Positions 1 through 8,204 are shown, counted from the first letter of the stretch. The stretch: DNA of 64,000 nucleotides from Paenibacillus profundus (GCF_021369635.1 NZ_JAJNBZ010000007.1:124001-188000); one strand, 5' to 3'. The notes: a model not told the origin generated them from the letters alone. Made by a program: numbers and translations.

Positions 1-972
1 CACGTGCATGCTTGGGACTATACAAAACAGGCGGAAGAACACCCTGAGACGATAATAAGTGCGGTATGGGATGAAAATCCGGAACGCGGCAAGCAAGCGG
101 CAGAGAAGCTGGGCGTGCCTTTCTATGCTTCGCTTGATGACATTTTGGCCAGTGATATCGACGCCGTTATTGTAGATACGCCGACTCGCATGCACCGGGA
201 TGTGATGATTGCGGCAGCTAACGCCGGCAAACATATTTTCACCGAGAAAGTGCTTGCGCCCACGTTGAAAGAAGTTAATGAAATTTTGGAAGCGGTGGAG
301 AAGAACGGCGTGAAGTTAACGGTGTCGCTGCCCCGTTTGAATGATGGTTATACGTTGACGATTCAGCAAATATTGGCCCAACAGCTGCTCGGAAAAGTAA
401 CGTTGGTTCGTGTCCGCCTATCTCATAACGGAGCGATTGCCGGGTGGCTGCCAGATCATTTTTATAGCCTGGAGGACTGTGCAGGCGGCGCGTTGATCGA
501 CCTTGGCTGCCATCCGATGTACTTAACGCGGCTATTCCTAGGAGAAGAACCGGTTGATGTCTCGGCTCAATATGGCTATGTTACAGGAAAAGCGGTGGAA
601 GATAACGCGGTATCGATGCTTTCGACGCAATCAGGTGCCGTAGGCATCGTCGAAGCGGGCTTCGTGAATTCGTATTCACCGTTCACGGTGGAAGTGCATG
701 GAACGGAAGGAACACTCCTGTACGGAACCCCGGAAGCGAAGCTTCTGCTTCGGACTAACCGTCAAGGAGCTGAACTAGCACACGATTGGCAAGAACAGCC
801 GTTGTTGTCCAATCGGGATAGCGCTTTCCATCAATGGGTCAGTCATATTCAAAATAACACGAAGGCAGAGGAGAATATCCGAATGGCGGTGGAATTGACC
901 AAATTAATGGAAGCCTCCAACCGCTCGGTTGCAGAACGCCGCGCCATTGGTCTGGAGGAGCTGGAACGCTAA
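1..972 (+). CDS. Gfo/Idh/MocA family oxidoreductase (5' truncated by window edge)
   Basis: Probable NAD(P)-dependent sugar or inositol oxidoreductase of the Gfo/Idh/MocA family, cytosolic. The frame is open at base 1 and reads HVHAWDY, the usual stretch just after the N-terminal GxGxxG Rossmann motif, so roughly the first 10-15 residues lie outside the window. Seen: a Rossmann half ending in GKHIFTEKVLAP, which is the family EKP motif but with Val in place of Pro (Glu81-Lys82 counted from the GTG at base 4), then a C-terminal domain with GGALIDLGCHPMYLTRLFLG, where the family keeps a catalytic/structural His. The next gene, an AraC regulator, starts 25 bases after the stop, so co-transcription and a sugar-utilisation role are inferred. 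The substrate cannot be told from sequence. Confidence 0.85.
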   Translation, partial: HVHAWDYTKQAEEHPETIISAVWDENPERGKQAAEKLGVPFYASLDDILASDIDAVIVDTPTRMHRDVMIAAANAGKHIFTEKVLAPTLKEVNEILEAVEKNGVKLTVSLPRLNDGYTLTIQQILAQQLLGKVTLVRVRLSHNGAIAGWLPDHFYSLEDCAGGALIDLGCHPMYLTRLFLGEEPVDVSAQYGYVTGKAVEDNAVSMLSTQSGAVGIVEAGFVNSYSPFTVEVHGTEGTLLYGTPEAKLLLRTNRQGAELAHDWQEQPLLSNRDSAFHQWVSHIQNNTKAEENIRMAVELTKLMEASNRSVAERRAIGLEELER

Positions 973-997
973 TCCGAATTTCAGGAGGTGCTATTCA

Positions 998-1939
998 ATG
1001 AATTCTTTTCCATTCGAAGTGATGTGGGAGCGTAAGGATGCATTGGAACGCCTTGATTTGCGGATCCGCTGGGGACATTATGAAATCCGGGTGCTCCGGT
1101 TCCATCTGACGACGTTTCCACCTGGCAAAACGGTAGGATTTCATAAACACTCAGAGTTTGAATTCCACTTCATTCCCCGGGGAAAAGGTAAAGTGATCAT
1201 GGAGGATCGATCGTTCGATTTAACCGCAGGCATGTTCTATGTAACGGGCCCTGGAGTCATGCACTATCAAGAAGCCGATGCGAGCGAAGCGATGGACGAG
1301 TTATGCCTGCATTTCGATATCGTGGACCGTTCCTCGGCCCCATCTATCGGCGATGATCGGAATGTAGATAAGTGGGAAATCGCAGACTCCGGCAGTTGTA
1401 TTGAAATGCTGGAATCCTTGCCGCTGCAGCCAGCCATAGATAAACATGACGCGATGTGTTGTTTTCTTGAAGCTTATCAGGCTCGCTGCGACAATACCTT
1501 AGGTTCGTACACGGCGATTAAGCACAGCATTATCCAAATCTTGCTGCGCGCGGTAAAAGCCTATGATATGAAAGACATGCCAGCCAGTCTTCCATCACGC
1601 GACTTGAACGCGAACCGCTATCGGCTCGCTCTGCAATATATTCGTGCCAATTATGCGGGCATGATGACGTTGAAGGATGTGGCCGAGAAGCTGAATATAA
1701 GCTCGCGCCAGCTTCAGCGTATTTTGAAAGCGCACCATGATAATCGGTCGTTCTGCGCTATTTTGGAGGAAGTGAGGCTGGATGCGGTGTGCCGGAAGCT
1801 GGTGGAAACGCGGCTTCCCATTGAAAAAATTGCCGTGTCCGAAGGGTTTGCAAGCGCAAATTATTTGCACGCCGTATTTCGCAAACGATTCGGAATGACC
1901 CCTTCGCAATATCGCGAGCGGGAATTCAAGTCCAGATAG
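998..1939 (+). CDS. AraC family transcriptional regulator (cupin + HTH)
   Basis: 313-residue AraC/XylS-type regulator. The N-terminal half looks like a cupin ligand-binding domain (HKHSEFEFHFIPRGKGKV, then a glycine-rich strand and MHYQE). The C-terminal ~100 residues hold the two helix-turn-helix motifs: LKDVAEKLNISSRQLQRILK, then IEKIAVSEGFASANYLHAVFRKRFGMTPSQYR, the family signature. The frame is open upstream to 929, but the start is set at ATG 998 because AGGAGGTG lies at 983-990. It follows the oxidoreductase gene by 25 bases and probably controls that operon in response to a sugar or sugar acid. This last point is inference. Confidence 0.9.
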   Translation: MNSFPFEVMWERKDALERLDLRIRWGHYEIRVLRFHLTTFPPGKTVGFHKHSEFEFHFIPRGKGKVIMEDRSFDLTAGMFYVTGPGVMHYQEADASEAMDELCLHFDIVDRSSAPSIGDDRNVDKWEIADSGSCIEMLESLPLQPAIDKHDAMCCFLEAYQARCDNTLGSYTAIKHSIIQILLRAVKAYDMKDMPASLPSRDLNANRYRLALQYIRANYAGMMTLKDVAEKLNISSRQLQRILKAHHDNRSFCAILEEVRLDAVCRKLVETRLPIEKIAVSEGFASANYLHAVFRKRFGMTPSQYREREFKSR

Positions 1940-1941
1940 CG

Positions 1942-1983
1942 AAGCTCTGCTGTATTTCATGCAAAATATAGCAGAGCTTTTTC
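1942..1983 (+). terminator. Rho-independent terminator after the AraC gene
   Basis: Inverted repeat AAGCTCTGCT (1942-1951) / AGCAGAGCTT (1970-1979) followed by a short T run. It starts right behind the AraC stop codon. Confidence 0.8.
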
Positions 1984-2037
1984 GTTCATATAGCATACAG
2001 GCTGGTGATGTCTGAAATGAAGTTCGTCAGGAATGCT

Positions 2038-2154
2038 TCAGCATCCGAACAACAACAGACATACGATGACTAAAAGCAGGAAAAGAACGAGGATGATATC
2101 CACATGAGTCAAAGCGGGGGACGACCTTCTGTATTCAGCACAACTGTTCGCCAT
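2038..2154 (-). CDS. Tiny hydrophobic protein, YjcZ-like (38 aa)
   Basis: A 38-codon gene on the minus strand: polar N-terminus MANSCAEYRRSSPALTHVD, one hydrophobic segment (DIILVLFLLLVIVCLLLFG) and a final Cys. This is the layout of the YjcZ family of tiny sporulation-associated membrane proteins. AAGGGG lies about ten bases upstream of the ATG on that strand. It stands alone between a terminator and gene-poor DNA. A second protein of this kind is at 43060-43170. Coding is supported by the ribosome binding site, the membrane helix and similarity to that family; expression is not shown. Confidence 0.6.
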   Translation of the reverse strand: MANSCAEYRRSSPALTHVDIILVLFLLLVIVCLLLFGC

Positions 2155-3036
2155 GTATGCTGAACCCCTTTCACCTTACCGTAATAATTCATTGTATGAA
2201 GAAGGCCAGCCTTTCTGATTGGACACCTATCCAATTAGGTGCTGATATTGAAGCAGGAAGAGCGGATTCCGTTCTGTACATAAACATTATTATGTTAACT
2301 TAAGCGTCAAATAATTATGATTCCTAAAATGTAATGCATCGATTTTCCTGAGTTTAATACCAGCAGTCATCACTCTAGCAGAGCTCGTGCGGCAGGTATC
2401 TTGTTACTCTAGCGATTGTCAGATAGCCAGTTACTTGAGTGACCGCTATGCAGCCAATTCCTCTGTTGATTGCCATGTGGTCAATTCCTCTAATGATCGT
2501 AATGAAGTTGCTTGATGCATATGCCTAATCTTCCATCCAATCGGTACAGAGACAGCGGGCGAATGCTCACCTCATTACAGGAAGCAGTTGGTCATATGGA
2601 TTGCACCTATTTCATCGCCCGAACTGTGGGAGACAGAAGAGCAATACACTATTTCCTGAAGTAAGGGGAGAATGAAGCTAAATGGTTGAGAACGAACAGA
2701 AGAGACAGCAAATTGTGATTCATGCTGTTCGGGGAGGGTGGCACTTGGTGGATGAACTTCATGTCTACTAGGAAGGCGACTCTTATATTGGTGGGCTCTG
2801 AAAACGTCAGAGTAGGAGGTTCTATAGAGGCAGAGGCAGCGCTATGTTCGAAGCTTATAATTGACGTGAGTGATAATAGGTGCTGAGGTAGCTTGGTATC
2901 TTCTTATGATGCGCAAGAGGCACTTTTTTTCTATCATCCTATCCATTATAGGGATAGATTGGATGAACTGGTGTACCGTTCGAATTTACTTGGCAGCGAC
3001 CGTACTGTAGCTAATCGTGGAGTAAATAATGCGATA
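2155..3036. other. Gene-poor stretch with decayed sequence
   Basis: About 0.9 kb without a convincing gene. A 29-codon frame starts at the ATG at 2682 after AAGGGGAG and ends in TAG at 2769-2771; it may be what is left of a longer gene. The frame opening with TTG at 2893 runs through the terminator at 3037 and is not believed. I see no repeat from the two families found elsewhere. Confidence 0.4.
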
Positions 3037-3070
3037 GCAGTCCGAACAACATACCCGGACTGCCATTTTT
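3037..3070 (+). terminator. Orphan rho-independent terminator
   Basis: GCAGTCCG (3037-3044) pairs with CGGACTGC (3056-3063), followed by a T run at 3066-3070. No intact plus-strand gene lies upstream, so this looks like the surviving terminator of a lost transcription unit. Confidence 0.65.
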
Positions 3071-3098
3071 ATGGGGTGAGATAATTAAGGGAGTTTGC

Positions 3099-3240
3099 GT
3101 TCCTCTTTGTCGTCCGGTCGATCGCGGCCGGTTCCTATATTTACAGCGCCCTGCAATACGAAGGTAAGGAGAGAGATGCCGACGACAGCCAGAAGGCGAA
3201 TAGGCCCGTTCGATACAGAAGTGTATGCTTAGAAGCGTGA
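3099..3240 (+). pseudogene. Possible C-terminal remnant of a membrane protein
   Basis: An open stretch without a start codon reads FAFLFVVRSIAAGSYIYSAL and then a charged tail, ending in TGA at 3238-3240. One hydrophobic helix plus a charged end resembles the C-terminus of a membrane protein. The family is not recognised and it may be chance. Confidence 0.25.
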
Positions 3241-3245
3241 ATCCA

Positions 3246-4166
3246 TTACTTGCGAAGGTGAACGTTCTGGATTCGATGATCGGTATCCTTGCTTAGGATG
3301 AGCTTGGCGCGGCCTTTGGTCGGCAGTATGTTTTTAGTCAAGTTCACCTGATTGATGTCTCTCCAAATACTTCTTGCTCTAGTAATGGCCTCTTCTTCCG
3401 TCAATTCGGCATAGCGATGAAAGTAAGACGTCGGATTCTGAAAGGCCGTATCCCTCAGAAGCAGAAAACGCTCGACATACCACTTCTCCAAGTCGGGTTC
3501 CCGCGCTTCCACATAAATGGAAAAGTCGAAAAAGTCACTGACAAATACACTGGCTTCCCTGCTCACCTGCAGGACGTTAATGCCTTCGAGGATGAGAATG
3601 TCAGGCTTCTTGACCTTTATAGTCTCATCTGGAATGATATCATACGACAAATGGGAATAGACCGGAGCATGCACCTCGGCTTGTCCCGCTTTAATGTCCG
3701 TCAGAAATTGTATGAGCCGCTTCGTATCATAGCTTTGGGGAAATCCCTTCTTGTTCATCATGCGCTTATCTTCAAGTATCCGGTTCGGATACAAAAAACC
3801 ATCGGTCGTCACGATTTCCACTTCGGGATGCTCTTCGTATTGGGACAACAGTGCTTGAAGCAGCCGTGCTGTCGTGCTCTTGCCTGCGGCAACGCTCCCG
3901 GCGATTCCAATGATGTACGGCACTTTGTCTGTCTTTTTTTGCAAAAAGGAAGCTGTTGTCGCTCTCAATTGCTGCGCTGCCGCCACATGGAGGTTAATCA
4001 GCTTCGTCAAGGGAAGATAGATGTCTTCAACCTCGTCCACAGATATGCGCTCATTAATGCCTTTCAAGGACTCAAATCGTTCCGGAGATAAAGACAGGCG
4101 AGATTGCTCATGAAGCCTGGACCAGTCTTCCCGTTCGATTGTTATGTAGGGACTGAAGATATGCAT
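3246..4166 (-). CDS. coaA: Type I pantothenate kinase
   Basis: Phosphorylates pantothenate with ATP, the first step of coenzyme A synthesis, in the cytosol. Seen: Walker A in [19 protein letters not shown], the TTDGFLYPN block, RKGFP-like [30 protein letters not shown], and the C-terminal [17 protein letters not shown] followed by [12 protein letters not shown]. All are hallmarks of bacterial CoaA. The chosen ATG at 4166 gives 306 residues and has GAGAGG six bases upstream on the minus strand. An in-frame ATG at 4214 would add 16 residues but has no good ribosome binding site. The gene stands alone. Confidence 0.95.
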   Translation of the reverse strand: MHIFSPYITIEREDWSRLHEQSRLSLSPERFESLKGINERISVDEVEDIYLPLTKLINLHVAAAQQLRATTASFLQKKTDKVPYIIGIAGSVAAGKSTTARLLQALLSQYEEHPEVEIVTTDGFLYPNRILEDKRMMNKKGFPQSYDTKRLIQFLTDIKAGQAEVHAPVYSHLSYDIIPDETIKVKKPDILILEGINVLQVSREASVFVSDFFDFSIYVEAREPDLEKWYVERFLLLRDTAFQNPTSYFHRYAELTEEEAITRARSIWRDINQVNLTKNILPTKGRAKLILSKDTDHRIQNVHLRK

Positions 4167-4308
4167 ACTATACCTCTCAATCGGAGTAATATGTTCGGTA
4201 TGATTCATTGACATATTGTCTCAATAATAATGACCCCAATATAAAACAATTGTCAAGAGGTTCCGTTCGTAGTTCAACAATTTTCACGGATGAATGATGT
4301 TATGGAAC

Positions 4309-4337
4309 TTGTAATCTCAAGCAGCTCATTGTATAAT
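4309..4337 (+). promoter_or_regulatory. Sigma-A type promoter with overlapping palindrome
   Basis: TTGTAA (4309-4314) and TATAAT (4332-4337) are 17 bases apart. The -10 lies inside the perfect 17-base inverted repeat TTGTATAATTTATACAA (4329-4345), an arrangement typical of a repressor operator covering a promoter. Confidence 0.6.
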
Positions 4338-4372
4338 TTATACAATTTACGACAGGAGGTGTGAAGAGGTCG

Positions 4373-4462
4373 ATGATTTATTTCCTGTTTTTTGCAAGAA
4401 GCGGGGAGCGACACCTTTTACACCCGGGCTGGGTTCGATGGACATATCGGGTAGGGCGTTGA
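4373..4462 (+). CDS. Candidate 29-aa peptide or small RNA unit
   Basis: A 29-codon frame starting MIYFLFFARSGERHLLHPGW begins at ATG 4373, behind AGGAGGTG (4354-4361) and GAAGAGG, and ends in TGA at 4460-4462. It lies between the promoter at 4309 and a terminator at 4451-4481. The whole unit is only about 170 bases, so it is either a peptide gene or a small RNA in which the frame is accidental. The family is not recognised. Confidence 0.4.
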   Translation: MIYFLFFARSGERHLLHPGWVRWTYRVGR

Positions 4463-4481
4463 TTCGTCCTACTCTTTTTTG
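4451..4481 (+). terminator. Rho-independent terminator of the small 4.3-kb unit
   Basis: GTAGGGCG pairs with CGTCCTAC (one mismatch) across a six-base loop and is followed by TCTTTTTTG. It overlaps the end of the 29-codon frame. Confidence 0.6.
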
Positions 4482-4606
4482 TGTTTCCCTCCTCCTTTCT
4501 TACGCAATCGGTCTGCAATCATATTGAAGATCGTGTCCCTGAGAACGAAGGAAACCCCTTTTTTGTAAAATAAAGTTAAAATATTTTTGCACGAGGAGGT
4601 TCTCGC

Positions 4607-5167
4607 ATGCGCTTTATGAAAAGAACGGCCATCGTTATAACCGGACTGATCGCCGCGATAACGATGACTGTGAGCGATTCAATCCCATCTGTCCATGCTG
4701 AAAAAAGCGTCAAATATGTGCTTTACATGGAAGGTAAGCAAGCGAACGAAACGGATATGTTCATTCAGAACGGACAGATGTTTGTCTCGCTGAAGCAGTT
4801 GGCAGCGGCTTTTGGACTCCCGCTCACATACTCCCTTACTGATGAACTGTTTACGTATCATGACTATAAGCTTGCAGCCGGCGATCATACGGTCTTGGTA
4901 TGGGGGAACAGTTATCGGGGGTATCAGATTAACATTCGTGCTGCGGGCGAGGAAAGCTGGGAAAATGATGCCGTAGTATATAAGCCGGAACTGAACTGCC
5001 AGCCTGAATCGGATTATTGTGAAGTAATCAAAGAAAAATACCGCGGTCCTGTCGCACGAGACGGAAGTTTGTACGTACCTGCACGTATGATAGCCAAAGC
5101 ATTGGACTTGACGATGGATGTGCAGAAGAAAAACAATCAATTCTTTGTCGACTTGGTCAAACGATAA
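4607..5167 (+). CDS. Secreted stalk-domain (copper amine oxidase N-like) protein
   Basis: 186-residue exported protein. It has an N-terminal signal peptide (MRFMKRTAIVITGLIAAITM, cleavage probably near VHA-EK), then two copies of the stalk or copper-amine-oxidase N-terminal fold: IQNGQMFVSLKQLAAAFGLP, and later GSLYVPARMIAKALDLTM. Proteins of this type in Paenibacillus are extracellular or wall-bound and mostly uncharacterised. AGGAGGT at 4594-4600 supports the ATG. It is a single-gene unit closed by a strong terminator. Exact role unknown. Confidence 0.8.
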   Translation: MRFMKRTAIVITGLIAAITMTVSDSIPSVHAEKSVKYVLYMEGKQANETDMFIQNGQMFVSLKQLAAAFGLPLTYSLTDELFTYHDYKLAAGDHTVLVWGNSYRGYQINIRAAGEESWENDAVVYKPELNCQPESDYCEVIKEKYRGPVARDGSLYVPARMIAKALDLTMDVQKKNNQFFVDLVKR

Positions 5168-5179
5168 TAGAGTGTAACA

Positions 5180-5229
5180 AAGGCCTTTCACTGGATACAA
5201 TGCAGTATAATTCCAGTGAAAGGTCTTTA
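5180..5229 (+). terminator. Rho-independent terminator after the stalk-domain gene
   Basis: AGGCCTTTCACTGGA pairs with TCCAGTGAAAGGTCT, giving a long stem followed by T-rich sequence. Confidence 0.8.
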
Positions 5230-5290
5230 TATATTCTGATAGAATCCGAATCCGAATCAATATGAAATGTTCTAAATTACAATTTCAGTC

Positions 5291-5324
5291 CAAAAAACCG
5301 CCACGTCGCATCTCCGTGGCGGTT
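5291..5324 (-). terminator. Terminator for the minus-strand TetR remnant
   Basis: AACCGCCACG (5297-5306) pairs with CGTGGCGGTT (5315-5324). Read on the minus strand the stem is followed by six Ts. Confidence 0.75.
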
Positions 5325-5338
5325 CGATTACGCTGTTA

Positions 5339-5727
5339 TTATGGCGACAGAGCTTTCATAACAAACGTAATGGTTGCCTCGCGCTCTAACTCATCGTCCC
5401 AGCCAGAATCATCCCGAATGCCAAAGGTCGCCCTAGTCAAAATATATCCCACGATAATGGAAGCGGTGAGGCGAATAGTCGTTCCCATCGGGAGATTGAC
5501 CAACTTCCCTTCAGCCTGGAATTTGCGAATGACAGCCTCCACGCGCTCTTTAATCTGAGACACGATCACTTTCTGCAGCTGCGCATGCAGCTCAGGGTGA
5601 AAGGGGAGCTCTTGCATCACGATTTTGAACAGGCTCACAAAATTCGGGCTTGCTTCATCGTCATTTTGCCGCCGGAAGAACCGGCTGACAGCAATTCTTC
5701 TACCGACGGCTCGATCGTATCCGTCAT
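5339..5727 (-). pseudogene. Broken TetR-family regulator (C-terminal part, frameshifted)
   Basis: The 99-codon frame from 5638 down to 5339 reads SLFKIVMQELPFHPELHAQL and TTIRLTASIIVGYILTRATFG, the ligand-binding half of a TetR/AcrR regulator. A different frame starting at ATG 5727 (MTDTIEPSVEELLSAGSSGG), with GGAG upstream, leads into it but stops at about 5636, so a frameshift separates them. No helix-turn-helix is found in any frame upstream. I read it as a decayed regulator with its DNA-binding domain lost. A short intact protein from the GTG at 5638 is less likely. Confidence 0.6.
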
Positions 5728-5844
5728 ACCTGGCAACTCCTTACCCTAATGAATCCGTGCACACTTCCGTATTCTTATCATAATCCGATAGGTTTGTTAA
5801 CTTGGCCAGTATGGGCTTGGGATTCTCAATCGCCGCCATTCTTA

Positions 5845-6489
5845 TTACGCACCGTCTAGCGGGTATAACGGGGCAATCAACTGCAATATGTCCAGTGGAG
5901 ATTGAAGCTGATAACGGACATGACCGGATATCTCTTTCTTGCTGCCCCATAACGCCAAAGCAAAATCGATCCCTGCTCCGTGCGCAGCTTCCATATCGTA
6001 ACTTGTATCGCCAATGTAGATGGCTTTCGTCGGATCCACGCCATATTTCTTGATAAATGCAAGCAATGGTTCTGGATGAGGCTTATGGCGCAGCGTATCA
6101 TCGGCGCATATCGCATTCGGCACATAGCTGCTTAACCCAAATGGCACAAAGTCGTCGATCAATTCTTGCCGCGTCTTCGAAGTTACAATGCCCGCAGCCA
6201 TCCCTCTCTCATGAAGCGTCTTGAGCACGTGTTCGATACCTGAAAATACGGTTGTCAGATGCGCATTTTCCTGCAAATATTGATTCCATTTTGCTTGCAC
6301 TGTGTCAATCTCCTTCACTTCAAGCTTCATCAGCGCGTCACGGCCGGGAATCCCCAATATGAGATGCAACTTCTCGTCTTCATACACCGCCCCAAGCTCT
6401 TCATATAACACTTGCTTCAATGATGCGATAAGCGCCTGTTCCGTATCAATCAAAGTACCGTCAACATCAAATATGATGCAATTATACAA
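5845..6489 (-). CDS. HAD-superfamily hydrolase (phosphoglycolate phosphatase-like)
   Basis: 214-residue cytosolic HAD phosphatase of subclass I. Seen: motif I FDVDGTLIDT near the N-terminus with both nucleophile Asp residues, motif II GIVTSKT, motif III Lys in RHKPHPEP, and motif IV IGDTSYDMEAA. The helical cap lies between motifs I and II. This is the Gph/PgmB-like group; the substrate is not determinable. The start is placed at TTG 6489 because AGGAGG lies eight bases upstream. A GTG at 6516 is in frame but has no ribosome binding site. The end abuts the broken TetR region, with no obvious operon partner. Confidence 0.85.
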   Translation of the reverse strand: MYNCIIFDVDGTLIDTEQALIASLKQVLYEELGAVYEDEKLHLILGIPGRDALMKLEVKEIDTVQAKWNQYLQENAHLTTVFSGIEHVLKTLHERGMAAGIVTSKTRQELIDDFVPFGLSSYVPNAICADDTLRHKPHPEPLLAFIKKYGVDPTKAIYIGDTSYDMEAAHGAGIDFALALWGSKKEISGHVRYQLQSPLDILQLIAPLYPLDGA

Positions 6490-6628
6490 TTGTACATCCT
6501 CCTGTTCCGAAGTCACACTTTACGTAAGATAAGTGTCCCGCTGGCTTTGTCCCATTATATTTGCTAGCATTGAATTTGTATAACGAATATATTGCATGGT
6601 AACAATCGGATATTTCGATTCAAAACAA

Positions 6629-6714
6629 GGGACTTCGAGGGTGAATGCAAGATTGGATGTTGAATTGCCTCTCAAAATACTTCGTGATTAAAAGGGAACT
6701 TTTAAACAACCTCT
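6629..6714 (-). repeat. R1 repeat, copy A (full length)
   Basis: 86-base intergenic repeat, the inverted counterpart of copy B at 9427-9514 with about three quarters identity by eye. It includes a shared GGGTGAATGCAAGATT block and TTTAAACAACCTCT at the end. The core can fold as TTAAAAG/CTTTTAA. It ends 18 bases before the LysR start codon. Confidence 0.75.
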
Positions 6715-6731
6715 AAAGAGGAGGGATTGAA

Positions 6732-7604
6732 ATGGATATTGAGCAATTGCAAGCTTTCCTTGCTGTAGTAAAGAGCAAGAACTTCACCAGAAGCGCAGAG
6801 AGCTTGCATGTGGCGCAATCGACGGTAACGGCAAGAATTAAGACATTAGAGGAGTTAATGGGAACACCTTTACTAATAAGAAACAACAAACACGTAGCTT
6901 TAACACCAGCAGGCGTGTCCTTCTTGCCCTATGCCGAGAGAATGATTTCTCTGTATGCGGAAAGTATAGAGGCATTAAAATTGCAAGAAAAGTATTCTGA
7001 AAGATTTGTGATCGGGGGACCTACTTCAGCATGGATGTATATATTCGGGGAGCAACTGCGGGAATTCCAGCACAACCATCCCGCTATTGCTTGCGAATTA
7101 TTGACGCACTCTTCGGAGAATACGTTAGAGAAGGTCATTGACGGTATTATTCATGTGGGTATTACTTATATGAAGCCGCGCCATCCGAGACTGGCGGTGC
7201 ACCACATCATCGAAGATGATTATGTTTTTGTCGCTCGTCAACCGTTCGGTCGCAAGATCACGATGGATGATTTGCACCGATCGAATTTTGTGCTGAATGA
7301 CTGGGGCAAGCCGTTTATGGATTGGTTTTACCATGAAATGGGTGAGAGGTATATGCCTGCCTTTAAAATCAATCAGACAACGATTGTGATGAAACGTTGC
7401 TTAGAGGAAAATTGGTTTACCCTAATTCCCAAGTCGATCGTTAAGAGTTATGTTGAAAATAAAGAGCTTCATATTTTGGAACACGAATTAACATGGCAGC
7501 CTCCTAAGCATAATGTGTACGCGGCAACGTTAAAAATAATTGAAAATTCGAGTCTGGCCGCTTCTATTTCAGAGCTGTTGGCCAGCCTGTACGGTGCCCG
7601 GTAA
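6732..7604 (+). CDS. LysR family transcriptional regulator
   Basis: 290-residue LysR-type regulator. The N-terminal winged helix-turn-helix covers residues 1-60 (MDIEQLQAFLAVVKSKNFTR, then AESLHVAQSTVTARIKTLEE and TPAGVSFLPYAERM). The rest is the two-lobed effector-binding domain (FVIGGPTSAWMYIFGEQLRE, then VHHIIEDDYVFVARQPFG). GAGGAGG precedes the ATG. The gene lies right behind R1 copy A. The usual divergent target gene is not seen; upstream on the other strand is the HAD phosphatase. Effector unknown. Confidence 0.9.
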   Translation: MDIEQLQAFLAVVKSKNFTRSAESLHVAQSTVTARIKTLEELMGTPLLIRNNKHVALTPAGVSFLPYAERMISLYAESIEALKLQEKYSERFVIGGPTSAWMYIFGEQLREFQHNHPAIACELLTHSSENTLEKVIDGIIHVGITYMKPRHPRLAVHHIIEDDYVFVARQPFGRKITMDDLHRSNFVLNDWGKPFMDWFYHEMGERYMPAFKINQTTIVMKRCLEENWFTLIPKSIVKSYVENKELHILEHELTWQPPKHNVYAATLKIIENSSLAASISELLASLYGAR

Positions 7605-7628
7605 AAGAGGAACTTCGGCAAGCCGTAC

Positions 7629-7874
7629 GTGCAGCCATTCGCAAGGAGTGGCTGCTATTGGCTGTTGAGATTGATACAGCAACGCATTCAATTGAAGCTT
7701 AAGCAAGCTGTCAGTCCTGTCTTAGCATTCATCATGGCCGTATCTCTGTTAGTTGGGTGTACGGGTGGAACGACGCCGCCAACGGTCGGCCAGCAGACCC
7801 CGAACCCGGAGCAGAAAACGACACGCGGGTTTGCGCGACGACGCAGAACTCGCTTTTTTCTTTTCTATGGGTGA
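7629..7874 (+). pseudogene. Truncated lipoprotein gene
   Basis: The frame carries a clear lipoprotein signal peptide: LKLKQAVSPVLAFIMAVSLL, then the lipobox LLVGC and a low-complexity linker GGTTPPTVGQQTPNPEQKT. It then runs into an arginine-rich frame and stops exactly where repeat R2 begins (about 7873). A mature domain is missing. This looks like the 5' end of a substrate-binding or other lipoprotein whose body has been replaced by R2. No good ribosome binding site is seen. Confidence 0.5.
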
Positions 7875-8092
7875 GGTCGAAGTTAGTCCCATTGGAACAT
7901 GTACAGTCAAGTGTACGGACTCGGTGGCTAAACGGCATGTGGACTGTAATTTGTCCAATGGAACGGACCGTTTTTCAGCCATTCGCGCGGATGAAGCGTC
8001 AAACCATTGGATCAATTCCAATCGAAGCGACGGTATAGAGATATGCGCTGCTGTTTCATTGGATCAAATCCAATGGATGGGACAAGTGGGCA
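7873..8092 (+). repeat. R2 structured repeat, copy 1
   Basis: About 220 bases, with the same layout as 26486-26715. Module 1 is a long imperfect hairpin: CCATTGG at 7889-7895 pairs with CCAATGG at 7955-7961, and the inner arms continue through ACAGTC/GACTGT. Module 2 has small hairpins (ATTGGATCAATTCCAAT and CATTGGATCAAATCCAATG), then GGGACAAGTGGGCACG. It is non-coding; overlapping frames are not believed. Confidence 0.7.
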
Positions 8093-8172
8093 CGCTGACA
8101 CGCCCAACCCTTCCGCCTTACTTTTTCACGGGGGATGCAGTGAGGTTGACTTATGAGGCGATGTTTTTTATA

Positions 8173-8189
8173 TTTAAACTAAGTATAAA
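8173..8189 (+). promoter_or_regulatory. Candidate metalloregulator operator upstream of the Fur-family gene
   Basis: TTTAAACTAAGTATAAA resembles, in reverse complement, the AT-rich block at 9523-9547 before trxB. Shared placement before the regulator and a redox gene suggests a binding site for the Fur/PerR-type protein. Weak evidence. Confidence 0.3.
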
Positions 8190-8204
8190 AATGGAGGTTT
8201 CCTC

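Noticed and set aside
2893-3084. 63-codon plus-strand frame with TTG start
   Set aside because: It runs straight through a well-formed terminator at 3037-3070, has no ribosome binding site and no protein-like pattern.
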